DNA from: an uncultured Cloacibacillus sp. | Lineage (GTDB): Bacteria; Synergistota; Synergistia; Synergistales; Synergistaceae | Assembly: GCA_900544635.1 (NCBI GenBank) | Contig: UQVV01000149.1 | Coordinates: 1-5,258 of the forward strand | Direction: 5' to 3' | Length of the DNA stretch: 5,258 nt | In this document: positions 1 to 5,258 of the stretch, one piece after another | How the letters are laid out: every line of letters starts with the position of its first letter | How positions within the stretch are numbered: position 1 is the stretch's first letter | The notes under the pieces: model-generated | Database searches by the model: none | The model's input: the letters and a program-made list of their open reading frames with translations, nothing else | What the model was told of the DNA's origin: nothing | Made by a program: the position numbers and the translations under genes

Positions 1-918
1 GCCTTTCATTATATCGTTTATACCCGGAACGAATCCGTCTGTACTGTGTGTGGCAAGTACGGAAAGCATCTCCGGTATCTCTACAGGACCTACTACAGTA
101 AGTGGGGCATGCGCACTTCCATCGTAAAGTGCCTCCATTGATGCAAGTTTCATAGGCTGAACCTGTGCCACCTGATATGCCGACTGGTCGCCGGTTGCAG
201 CAGTCACGATTGAAGCGAACAGACCTACCGCGGAGGCCACCTTTATGCTTGCCTTGGCAAATTCTTTCTCACGCTTCTTTATCAGATACCAGCAGCTCAC
301 TCCCACCACGAACACTGCTCCTAAAATCCAGCTGCTTATCACTGTATGGAAGAACTTGACAACAGCCACCGGAGAGAATGCCACTGACATGAAGTCTACC
401 ATCTCATTGCGCATAGTGTCAGGATTGAACTCCATTCCTACAGGGTATTGCATCCACGAATTGGCAACGAGTATCCACCATGCCGAAATCGTAGCCCCAA
501 GCCCCGTTAGCCATGTGGATGCAAGGTGGAAGCGTCGGCTCACTTTCTCCCATCCGAAGAACATCACGGCTATGAATGTAGCCTCCATGAAGAAAGCCAA
601 TATTCCCTCTATGGCCAAAGGGGCACCGAAGATGTCGCCCACAAACCATGAATAATTACTCCAGTTGGTTCCGAACTGGAACTCAAGAATAAGTCCTGTA
701 GCAACGCCTATGGCAAAATTGATTCCGAACAGTTTCATCCAGAACTTGGCTGTACGTTTCCAGAACTCATTACCCGTGCGATAATAGACTGTTTCCATTG
801 TTCCCATTATTACCGCAAGGCCTAATGTGAGCGGAACAAACAGCCAGTGATACATGGCCGTCAAGGCAAACTGTGCCCTCGACCAGTCAATCAAAGAAGT
901 GTCAATAGCTTCAATCAT
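1..918 (-). CDS. cydA: Cytochrome bd ubiquinol oxidase subunit I (partial, N-terminal 306 residues)
   Basis: Subunit I of the cytochrome bd quinol oxidase, an inner-membrane enzyme that oxidises quinol and reduces O2 to water with high oxygen affinity. The frame is open from the ATG at 918 to the left edge, so the C-terminal part (about 200 residues in the family, including most of the Q-loop and the haem b558 Met ligand) is outside the window. The N-terminus is highly recognisable. It has the LQFALTAMYH-like segment with His24 (E. coli His19, haem ligand). It has the GDIFGAPLAIEG segment with Glu104 and Glu112 (E. coli Glu99/Glu107, proton path), and the VKFFHT segment with His191 (E. coli His186, haem b558 ligand). 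Lys257 and Glu262 match the start of the quinol-binding loop (KLAxxE). Multiple hydrophobic helices are present. It lies 32 bases downstream of the DUF4492 gene on the same strand and is probably co-transcribed with it. In Bacteroidetes cydB normally follows. Confidence 0.97.
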   Translation of the reverse strand, partial: MIEAIDTSLIDWSRAQFALTAMYHWLFVPLTLGLAVIMGTMETVYYRTGNEFWKRTAKFWMKLFGINFAIGVATGLILEFQFGTNWSNYSWFVGDIFGAPLAIEGILAFFMEATFIAVMFFGWEKVSRRFHLASTWLTGLGATISAWWILVANSWMQYPVGMEFNPDTMRNEMVDFMSVAFSPVAVVKFFHTVISSWILGAVFVVGVSCWYLIKKREKEFAKASIKVASAVGLFASIVTAATGDQSAYQVAQVQPMKLASMEALYDGSAHAPLTVVGPVEIPEMLSVLATHSTDGFVPGINDIMKG

Positions 919-950
919 AAAATAAAGTTTTATTAAGTTAGTTTGATTAG

Positions 951-1172
951 TTATTTCTCATATGAGTCCGATGCTCTTATAACCAGTTCATTGCCTACAT
1001 AGTCCTGCTTCTCCTCTGTGGTCTTGTCTTTCAGGAATGAAGGGAAAAAGAACAGTTTGATTATAAAGAACATTACAAAAAGTTTCAGCAGGATTATAAG
1101 CCAGAGTATGCGTCCTGTAGTCATAGACTTGAAACCGTCTGCATAAAACCTGTAAATTCCGATTATGTTCAT
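951..1172 (-). CDS. Small single-helix membrane protein, DUF4492 type
   Basis: This is a 73-residue protein starting MNIIGIYRFYADGF, followed by one strongly hydrophobic segment (about residues 22-44, rich in Ile, Leu and Phe) and a charged C-terminal tail. Small proteins of this look, annotated as DUF4492, commonly sit immediately upstream of cydA in Bacteroidetes; I recognise it by sequence style and position. Its function is not established. A role as a small accessory subunit or assembly factor of cytochrome bd, comparable to CydX in proteobacteria, is inference. The frame can be extended upstream to 1259, but I chose the ATG at 1172. The extension lacks family resemblance and would begin upstream of the promoter proposed at 1204-1234. 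The next gene, cydA, starts 32 bases after this stop codon. Confidence 0.88.
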   Translation of the reverse strand: MNIIGIYRFYADGFKSMTTGRILWLIILLKLFVMFFIIKLFFFPSFLKDKTTEEKQDYVGNELVIRASDSYEK

Positions 1173-1203
1173 AATTAATAAGTGTATATTTTTATAATGA
1201 TTA

Positions 1204-1234
1204 CAAAGTAAATGATTTATCGTGAAAAACCAAG
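1204..1234 (-). promoter_or_regulatory. Probable Bacteroidetes-type promoter for the DUF4492-cydA operon
   Basis: Read on the minus strand, CTTG (1234-1231) is followed after 19 bases by TTACTTTG (1211-1204). This resembles the Bacteroides primary sigma consensus (-33 TTTG, -7 TAnnTTTG, spacing about 19-21), with one mismatch in each box. It would start transcription about 25-30 bases before the DUF4492 ATG at 1172. No regulator site for oxygen control was recognised. Confidence 0.55.
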
Positions 1235-1270
1235 GTTTTGTCCACAGATTTCTTTGCAAAATCTATCTTT

Positions 1271-1302
1271 TTTGCCATTAATATATATAAGGAATAATTT
1301 TG
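1271..1302 (+). promoter_or_regulatory. Bacteroidetes-type promoter for the TolC-like gene
   Basis: TTTG at 1271-1274, a 20-base AT-rich spacer, then TAATTTTG at 1295-1302. This is an exact match to the Bacteroides -33/-7 consensus (TTTG, TAnnTTTG). The expected transcript start is just after 1305, leaving a leader of about 30 bases to the ATG at 1338. The site lies downstream of the alternative ATG at 1212, which argues that 1338 is the true start. Confidence 0.75.
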
Positions 1303-1337
1303 TTGCAGAAAAAGAATTTAAGATAACAGTAAACAAT

Positions 1338-1490
1338 ATGAGACAAAGAGATTTATTCATTATCGCAGTACTTGGTTCAAGCGCAGGACTTTATGCTCAG
1401 GAGAACAAGACCTGGAGCCTTCAGGACTGCATTGACTATGCTCTGGAGAAAAACATACAGCTGCAGCAGAACAAACTCTCGCTCGAAGAG
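1338..1490 (+). CDS. TolC-family outer-membrane efflux protein, N-terminal fragment only
   Basis: About 50 codons of the start of a TolC-like outer-membrane factor, which forms the exit channel of tripartite efflux pumps. Residues 1-20 form a signal peptide with a hydrophobic core and a signal peptidase I site (LYA followed by QEN). Mature residues then read WSLQDCIDYALEKNIQLQQ, the typical first helix of the family in Bacteroidetes ('SLQxCIxyALexNiqlq'). Family members are about 430-480 residues; here only the first 45-52 are present. The frame then continues without a stop into PurF sequence, with the switch somewhere in about 1475-1497. The start at 1338 is preferred over the longer frame from 1212 because the signal peptide begins there and a consensus promoter lies at 1271-1302. 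It is divergent from the cydA operon. The fragment appears truncated by an artificial joint, not by mutation. Confidence 0.82.
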
Positions 1491-1497
1491 GCGAACT
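1475..1497. other. Joint between Bacteroides-like and purine-operon DNA (probable chimera breakpoint)
   Basis: Protein similarity changes within one reading frame from the TolC N-terminus (clear up to about residue 45, codon at 1470-1472) to the PurF glutaminase domain (clear from Cys54, codon at 1497). The intervening residues NKLSLEEAN could belong to either family, so the exact breakpoint cannot be fixed. Composition also changes: AT-rich with mixed codons on the left, GC-rich with frequent ATA (Ile), CTC (Leu) and GCG (Ala) on the right. No transposon end, repeat or attachment site is visible here. Confidence 0.75.
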
Positions 1498-2645
1498 GCG
1501 CGATAGGGCACGTCCGCTACGTCCCGCTCGAGAGCTCGCAGCTTCACAACGTCCTGCCCGTCTGCGCGAACTACGCGCGCGGCCCGATAGCGATAGCGCA
1601 CGACGGCCTCGTCACGAACATCGACTCGCTCAAATCGCAGCTCGAGGCGCGCGGAGCGATATTCCAGTCGGCTACGAACTCGGAGGCCATCCTGCACATG
1701 GTCGCGCAGAAATCGCACATGGAGCCGGTCGACGCGATAGTCGACGCGCTCAAAAGGCTCGAAGGCTCATACGCGATAGCGGTGCTCCTTGAAGACGCGC
1801 TCGTCGCCGCGCGCGACCCCTACGGCTTCAAGCCGCTCGTCCTCGGCGAACGCGACGGCACGTACTACGCGGCCTCCGAGTCCTGCGCGCTCGACATAGT
1901 CGGCGCGAAGCTGCTGCGCGACGTAGAGCCCGGCGAAATAGTCATAATCAACTCGCGCGGCATGAAGAGCCTGCGCGTCCGCCACGAGCGTCCCTCGCGC
2001 TGCATGCACTGCTCCTTCGAGTACGTCTACACGGCGCGCCCGGACAGCATAATCGACGGACGCTCCGTCTACGAAGCGCGCAAAGAGATGGGCCGCCGCC
2101 TCGCGCTCAAGGCTCCCTGCGCGAACGCGGACCTCGTCGCGGGAATGCCCGACAGCGGAACGATATCCGCCATCGGCTACGCCCAGGCGGCGCACGCTCC
2201 GTTTGAGATGGCGGTCGTGCGCAACCGCTACGTCGGACGCACCTTCATCCAGCCGACGCAGAAGGTGCGCGAGCTCGGCGTCAAGATAAAGCTCAATCCA
2301 ATCGAAGAGCTCTTCAAGGACAAGCGCGCCGTCATAGTCGACGACTCGATAGTGCGCGGCACGACGGCGGAGCGCATAGTCACGATGATACGCAACTGCG
2401 GCGCCGGCGAGGTGCATCTGCGCATCGCGTCGCCGCCCGTGCTCCATCCCTGCCGCTACGGCATCGACACGCGCAAGGAAGAGACGCTCGCCGCGGTCCG
2501 CATGACGCTCGACGAGCTCTGCCGCAAGGTCGGCGCGGACTCGCTCGACTACCTCACGGAAGAAGACCTCGTCGCGGCCATCGGCCTCCCGGCGGACAGG
2601 CTCTGCACGGCCTGCTTCAGCGGCAAATATCTCGAAAAATATTAA
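1491..2645 (+). CDS. purF: Amidophosphoribosyltransferase (5'-truncated)
   Basis: First step of de novo purine synthesis: PRPP plus glutamine gives 5-phosphoribosylamine. Residue numbers here count from the upstream ATG at 1338. The glutaminase domain is recognisable only from CAIGHVRY (54-61), so about 80 N-terminal residues, including the catalytic N-terminal Cys, are missing. The phosphoribosyltransferase domain is complete: FEYVY.ARPDS.IDG, MPDSGT, NRYVGRTFIQPTQ and the PRPP loop VIVDDSIVRGTT (332-343). Cys225, Cys372, Cys423 and Cys426 match the four iron-sulfur ligands of the Bacillus subtilis type (CSxEY, HPCxYGID, LCxxCF). The glutamine pocket is odd: HDG (88-90) replaces HNG, TNSE (113-116) replaces SDSE/SDTE, and RYVP replaces RYxT. 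The gene ends 12 bases before purM, with the purM ribosome site overlapping its stop codon. Codon use (many ATA, CTC) differs strongly from the flanking blocks. Confidence 0.93.
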   Translation, partial: ANCAIGHVRYVPLESSQLHNVLPVCANYARGPIAIAHDGLVTNIDSLKSQLEARGAIFQSATNSEAILHMVAQKSHMEPVDAIVDALKRLEGSYAIAVLLEDALVAARDPYGFKPLVLGERDGTYYAASESCALDIVGAKLLRDVEPGEIVIINSRGMKSLRVRHERPSRCMHCSFEYVYTARPDSIIDGRSVYEARKEMGRRLALKAPCANADLVAGMPDSGTISAIGYAQAAHAPFEMAVVRNRYVGRTFIQPTQKVRELGVKIKLNPIEELFKDKRAVIVDDSIVRGTTAERIVTMIRNCGAGEVHLRIASPPVLHPCRYGIDTRKEETLAAVRMTLDELCRKVGADSLDYLTEEDLVAAIGLPADRLCTACFSGKYLEKY

Positions 2646-2650
2646 GGGGG
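2644..2650 (+). promoter_or_regulatory. Ribosome binding site deciding the purM TTG start
   Basis: AAGGGGG lies 7 bases before TTG at 2658 and overlaps the purF TAA (2643-2645). It is the only good Shine-Dalgarno sequence nearby and fixes TTG as the start. The overlap suggests translational coupling of purF and purM. A purine-rich site of this kind is also unlike the weak Shine-Dalgarno usage of Bacteroidetes, supporting a different origin for this block. Confidence 0.75.
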
Positions 2651-2657
2651 AACTCTG

Positions 2658-3674
2658 TTGGGCAAGCTCAGTTACGAGAAATCAGGAGTCAGCATCTCAG
2701 GCGGCGACGCGTGGGTCGAAACGATAAAGTCCCTCCTCGCCAAACACCCGAAGGATAAGAACTGCGTCGGCGGAGTCGGAGGCTTCGCCGGCCTTTACAG
2801 GATAGGCGGCGGCAAATGCCTAGCCGGATGCACCGACGGCGTCGGCACGAAGCTCGAGCTCGCGAAGGCGACGGGCCTCTACCGCGGCCTCGGGCAGGAC
2901 CTCGTCGCGATGAACGTCAACGACCTCGTCACGGTAGGCGCGCGCCCGCTCTTCTTCCTAGACTACGCGGCCTGCGGCAAGCTCGACGAAAAGATACTCG
3001 CGCCTATAGTCGACGGCGTCATCAGCGCCTGCGAGGAAAGCCTCTGCGCGCTGCTCGGCGGCGAAACGGCGGAGATGCCCGGCGTCTACGACGCCGATGG
3101 CTTCGACCTCGCGGGCTTCGCGGTCGGCATAGTCGACGAGGACAAAATCATCGACGGCAGCGACATCCAGGAAGGCAACCTGCTCGTCGGCATCGAAAGC
3201 TCCGGCATCCACAGCAACGGCTACAGCCTCGTGCGCAGCGCGCTCGGCAAGGACGGGCTGAACGTAGACCTCGCATCAACGCCCGAAGGCTGGGACGAGA
3301 CCGTCGCCGAAGCCGTCATGCGCCCGACGCGCCTCTACGTCAAGGCCGCACTCGCCGCGATTGAGACCGGTGTTGTGCGCGGCATGGCGCACATCACGGG
3401 CGGCGGCATGTACGGAAACGTCATCCGCGTCATACCGAAGCACCTCGACATAAACGTGGACTTCGGCTCGTGGAAGCGCCCGAAGGTGTTCGACCTCGTG
3501 CAGAGCGCCGGAATCGACGAGGAAGAGATGCGCAAGGTATTCAACCTCGGCATCGGCTTCGTATTCATAATAGACCCGAAGGACCTTAAAACGCTCGAAG
3601 AAGCGCTCGAGAAGCTCGGAGAGCATCCGACCGTCATCGGCGAGGTCATCAAATGCAGCAGTCCCCGCGAATAG
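2658..3674 (+). CDS. purM: Phosphoribosylformylglycinamidine cyclo-ligase (AIR synthetase)
   Basis: Fifth step of de novo purine synthesis: FGAM plus ATP gives 5-aminoimidazole ribonucleotide; cytosolic homodimer. The 338 residues are close to the usual length of about 340-350, so the gene looks complete. It starts at TTG, supported by the AAGGGGG site 7 bases upstream. PurM motifs in order: SYEKSGVSISGGD (5-17), CTDGVGTK (58-65), GQDLVAMNVNDL (79-90), GGETAEMPG (134-142), SGIHSNGYSLVR (182-193), MRPTRLYVK (221-229), HITGGGMYGN (245-254) and GIGFVFI (298-304). The C-terminal part holds the glycine-rich AIRS_C elements. It follows purF by 12 bases, and its end overlaps the purN start by 22 bases, a tight operon. 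Leu is mostly CTC and Ile is often ATA. The gene shows no sign of damage. Confidence 0.97.
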   Translation: MGKLSYEKSGVSISGGDAWVETIKSLLAKHPKDKNCVGGVGGFAGLYRIGGGKCLAGCTDGVGTKLELAKATGLYRGLGQDLVAMNVNDLVTVGARPLFFLDYAACGKLDEKILAPIVDGVISACEESLCALLGGETAEMPGVYDADGFDLAGFAVGIVDEDKIIDGSDIQEGNLLVGIESSGIHSNGYSLVRSALGKDGLNVDLASTPEGWDETVAEAVMRPTRLYVKAALAAIETGVVRGMAHITGGGMYGNVIRVIPKHLDINVDFGSWKRPKVFDLVQSAGIDEEEMRKVFNLGIGFVFIIDPKDLKTLEEALEKLGEHPTVIGEVIKCSSPRE

Positions 3675-4009
3675 CAATACTCATATCCGGCACCGGCACC
3701 AACATGCACGCAATCCTCAACGCGATTAAGGACGGCGAGCTCGACGCCGTGCCGGTATTCGTCGGCAGCGACAAGGCGGCCGGAACGGTCTGGAAAAAGA
3801 CGACCTTCGCCCTGCTCTCGCTCGACGAGATGAAGTCGGGCGCCGTCACCGTACCTTCGAGCGGCGAGTCGTGCGCAAACTTCGCCGCAGCGCTCAACGC
3901 CGGCGCGGCGCTCTTCAACGACACTCCGGCGGAAACGCTGCCGGGCAAGCCCGACGTCGTCCTGCGCAAGTGGACGGCATCGGAGAGCTATCCCGTACTG
4001 GAAAAATAA
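3653..4009 (+). CDS. purN: Glycinamide ribonucleotide formyltransferase N-terminus joined to an unrecognised C-terminal part
   Basis: PurN transfers a formyl group from 10-formyl-THF to GAR. Residues 6-17 (RIAILISGTGTN) are the family's first strand and GAR phosphate-binding loop, followed by a plausible helix and second strand to about residue 45 (codon near 3785). PurN is normally about 190-210 residues; this frame has 118. After residue 45 I find none of the expected features: no HPSLLP-type His motif, no catalytic Asp. The tail (about 46-118) is unrecognised and has no Ile codons. Its Leu codons are an even mix of CTG and CTC, whereas the PurN part uses CTC only. This suggests a second joint near 3785-3800, after which the frame would be the last about 70 codons of another gene. 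Start support: GAGG at 3642-3645, 7 bases before ATG, overlapping the end of purM by 22 bases. PurN identity is good for the first 45 residues only. Confidence 0.7.
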   Translation: MQQSPRIAILISGTGTNMHAILNAIKDGELDAVPVFVGSDKAAGTVWKKTTFALLSLDEMKSGAVTVPSSGESCANFAAALNAGAALFNDTPAETLPGKPDVVLRKWTASESYPVLEK

Positions 4010-4016
4010 CTCTTCA

Positions 4017-4048
4017 GGAGAACCGGAACTTTCCGGTTCTCCCTTTTT
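4017..4048 (+). terminator. Rho-independent terminator
   Basis: A perfect inverted repeat, GGAGAACCGGAA (4017-4028) and TTCCGGTTCTCC (4031-4042), with a tiny loop, is followed by CTTTTT (4043-4048). The T-run is on the plus-strand side only. It lies 7 bases after the stop codon at 4009 and would end transcription of the upstream gene. Only 12 bases separate it from the next ATG, leaving no room for a downstream promoter. Confidence 0.88.
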
Positions 4049-4060
4049 AAACCGAACGAA

Positions 4061-4975
4061 ATGAAACGTTACCTACTCATCCTCTGTGCAACAGCCGGTC
4101 TGTACGCCTGTTCGCAGCCGGCGGCCGAAACGACGGACAAAGCCCGGTTCGTCCGCGCGGAACTCCACAACCCTTCCTCACGGTACGTCGTGGTGGTCTC
4201 GCACCGCGGAGACTGGCGCAACTGGCCCGAAAACTCCGTTCCGGCGATCGAATCGGTGATCGGCATGGGGGTAGACATCATGGAACTGGACCTCAAGCTC
4301 ACCAAGGACAGCGTGCTGGTCCTGTGCCACGACAAGACGATCGACCGCACGACCAACGGCCGCGGCCGCGTCTGCGACATCACCTACGACTCGATCCGGC
4401 GTTGCGTGCTGAAAACCGGCCACGGCGTGAAGACCTCGCTCAAAATGCCGACCCTGCGCGAAGCGCTGGAGGTCTGCAAGGACCGTATCGTGGTGAATAT
4501 CGACCAAGGATATGAGTTTTACGACATGGCGCTGAAGATCAGCGAGGAGCTTGGCGTGACGGAGCAGATGCTCATCAAGGGCAAGCGTCCGGCGGAGGCC
4601 GTCGCCGCCAAATTCGGCGAATACGAGCACAACATGATGTATATGCCGATCATCGACATCCTCAAACCGCAGGGCAGGGAGCTTTTCGAGGAATATGCCT
4701 CGAAGGGCGTCGTCCCGCTGGCTTACGAAGTGTGCTGGGACGACTATACGCCCCAAGTCGAAGCCTGCATGCGGCAGGTCGTCGCAGGCGGTTCGAAACT
4801 GTGGGTCAATTCGCTCTGGGACTCGCTCTGCGGCGGTCTGAGCGACGACAAGGCCTTCACAGAATCGCCGGACGAGGTGTACGGCCGCCTGCTGGACATG
4901 GGCGCTTCGATCATCCAGACCGACCGGCCCGAACTGCTGATCCGCTACCTCGAAGCGCAGGGACGGCGCAAATAA
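4061..4975 (+). CDS. Lipoprotein glycerophosphodiester phosphodiesterase (GDPD family)
   Basis: Hydrolyses glycerophosphodiesters to glycerol-3-phosphate and an alcohol; GlpQ/UgpQ-type TIM-barrel enzyme. The 304 residues begin with a signal peptide ending in LYAC, a lipobox-like site with Cys17 as the likely lipidated residue, so the protein is probably anchored in the envelope. Catalytic and metal residues of the family are present: His48-Arg49-Gly (SHRGD), Glu57-Asn58 (PENS), Glu75 and Asp77 (MELDL), and His90-Asp91 (CHDKTIDRTTNG). The C-terminal IIQTDRPELL (284-293) is the usual last barrel element. NIDQG (146-150) stands where many members have an acidic/Lys pair, as in some Bacteroidetes homologues. 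All Ile codons are ATC and Leu is largely CTG or CTC, unlike the purine block. There is no clear Shine-Dalgarno, as usual in Bacteroidetes. The endonuclease/phosphatase-fold gene follows after 9 bases, suggesting an operon. Substrate is not determinable; glycerophosphoinositol or other phospholipid head groups are possible. Confidence 0.93.
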   Translation: MKRYLLILCATAGLYACSQPAAETTDKARFVRAELHNPSSRYVVVVSHRGDWRNWPENSVPAIESVIGMGVDIMELDLKLTKDSVLVLCHDKTIDRTTNGRGRVCDITYDSIRRCVLKTGHGVKTSLKMPTLREALEVCKDRIVVNIDQGYEFYDMALKISEELGVTEQMLIKGKRPAEAVAAKFGEYEHNMMYMPIIDILKPQGRELFEEYASKGVVPLAYEVCWDDYTPQVEACMRQVVAGGSKLWVNSLWDSLCGGLSDDKAFTESPDEVYGRLLDMGASIIQTDRPELLIRYLEAQGRRK

Positions 4976-4984
4976 CCGAGCAAC

Positions 4985-5258
4985 ATGAACAAATTACTGA
5001 TCTGCATGGCCGTCGCATGCGTGACGGCCGTCAACGCCGCGGCGCAGAGCTTCTCGGCCGCGACCTACAACATCCGCCAGCTCAACGCCAAGGACACGGC
5101 CGAGGGCAACGGCTGGGAGCGGCGTCTCCCGGTGATCTCGTCGCTGATCCGGTTCCACGACTTCGACATCTTCGGGGCGCAGGAGGTCTTCCACAGCCAG
5201 CTGCAGGGCATGCTCGCGGCGCTGCCCGGCTACGATTACGTCGGCGTCGGACGCGACG
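4985..5258 (+). CDS. Secreted endonuclease/exonuclease/phosphatase-fold hydrolase (partial, N-terminal 91 residues)
   Basis: Start of a protein of the endonuclease/exonuclease/phosphatase superfamily, Mg-dependent enzymes that cut phosphodiester or phosphomonoester bonds in nucleic acids, sphingomyelin or phosphoinositides. Residues 1-21 are a signal peptide (hydrophobic core, likely cut near NAAAQ), so it is exported. TYNIRQLN (27-34) carries the family's first Asn, and FGAQEV (63-68) carries the metal-binding Glu67. WERRLPVISSLIRFHDFDI between them is the usual first-helix pattern. The frame is open to the right edge; the family is about 270-300 residues, so the catalytic His/Asp motifs lie outside the window. 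It is 9 bases downstream of the GDPD gene on the same strand. The pairing suggests joint extracytoplasmic breakdown of phosphodiester compounds, which is inference. The exact substrate class cannot be assigned from this part. Confidence 0.9.
   Translation, partial: MNKLLICMAVACVTAVNAAAQSFSAATYNIRQLNAKDTAEGNGWERRLPVISSLIRFHDFDIFGAQEVFHSQLQGMLAALPGYDYVGVGRD

Noticed and set aside
245..655. 136-codon plus-strand frame antisense to cydA
   Set aside because: The minus strand encodes highly conserved CydA throughout, including known haem and proton-path residues.
1173..1259. 29-residue N-terminal extension of the DUF4492 protein
   Set aside because: It would start upstream of the likely promoter, and the DUF4492-like sequence begins at the internal ATG (1172).
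1212..1337. Upstream extension of the TolC/PurF frame from an ATG at 1212
   Set aside because: A consensus promoter (1271-1302) lies inside it, the translated extension has no family resemblance, and a proper signal peptide begins at 1338.
1204..1337. Possible riboswitch or regulatory RNA in the divergent intergenic region
   Set aside because: The region is short and AT-rich, explained by two promoters and short leaders; I saw no stable stem or known aptamer motif.
1767..2447. 226-codon minus-strand frame opposite purF
   Set aside because: It is a shadow of the GC-rich purF codons: Arg/Ala/Val-rich, no motif, no ribosome site.
2816..3364. 182-codon plus-strand Arg-rich frame inside purM
   Set aside because: It overlaps the confidently assigned purM in another frame; low-complexity Arg content is typical of out-of-frame GC-rich DNA.
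4178..4756. 192-codon minus-strand frame opposite the GDPD gene
   Set aside because: Antisense shadow of a gene with all catalytic residues in the plus frame; no start signal.

Overview
This window reads as three blocks of DNA with different base composition and codon habits, joined into one 5.26 kb piece. It most likely comes from a metagenome assembly of gut or rumen bacteria. I see no RNA genes, CRISPR arrays, insertion sequences or phage genes.

Block A (1 to about 1490) is AT-richer and Bacteroides/Prevotella-like. On the minus strand are a small one-helix membrane protein (DUF4492 type, 951-1172) and, downstream of it, the N-terminal 306 residues of cytochrome bd oxidase subunit I (cydA, 1-918, running off the left edge). 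On the plus strand, transcribed divergently, is the start of a TolC-type outer-membrane efflux protein with its signal peptide (from 1338). The intergenic region holds good Bacteroidetes-type promoters (-33 TTTG, -7 TAnnTTTG) for both directions.

Block B (about 1491 to about 3790) is GC-rich, with frequent ATA for Ile and CTC for Leu, a mix that suggests Synergistota (inference only). It is a de novo purine operon fragment: purF lacking its N-terminal coding part, an intact purM with a TTG start, and the first part of purN. These would make phosphoribosylamine (PurF), aminoimidazole ribonucleotide (PurM) and formyl-GAR (PurN). The TolC signal peptide is joined in frame to purF around 1475-1497, giving one 435-codon frame (1338-2645) that makes no biological sense as an exported protein. 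The purN frame keeps the N-terminal nucleotide-binding motif, then loses all resemblance to PurN after about 3790.

Block C (about 3790 or 4050 to 5258) is GC-rich, with only ATC for Ile in the complete gene, and looks like Alistipes or a related Bacteroidales. A strong hairpin terminator (4017-4048) sits 12 bases before a lipoprotein glycerophosphodiester phosphodiesterase (4061-4975). A secreted endonuclease/exonuclease/phosphatase-fold hydrolase follows after 9 bases (4985 to the right edge). These two look like an envelope or periplasmic phosphodiester-scavenging pair.

The most economical reading is an assembly chimera with at least two joints, not a new system. The observation most likely to survive as biology is that the purF block carries unusual residues at several positions of the glutamine-binding pocket.
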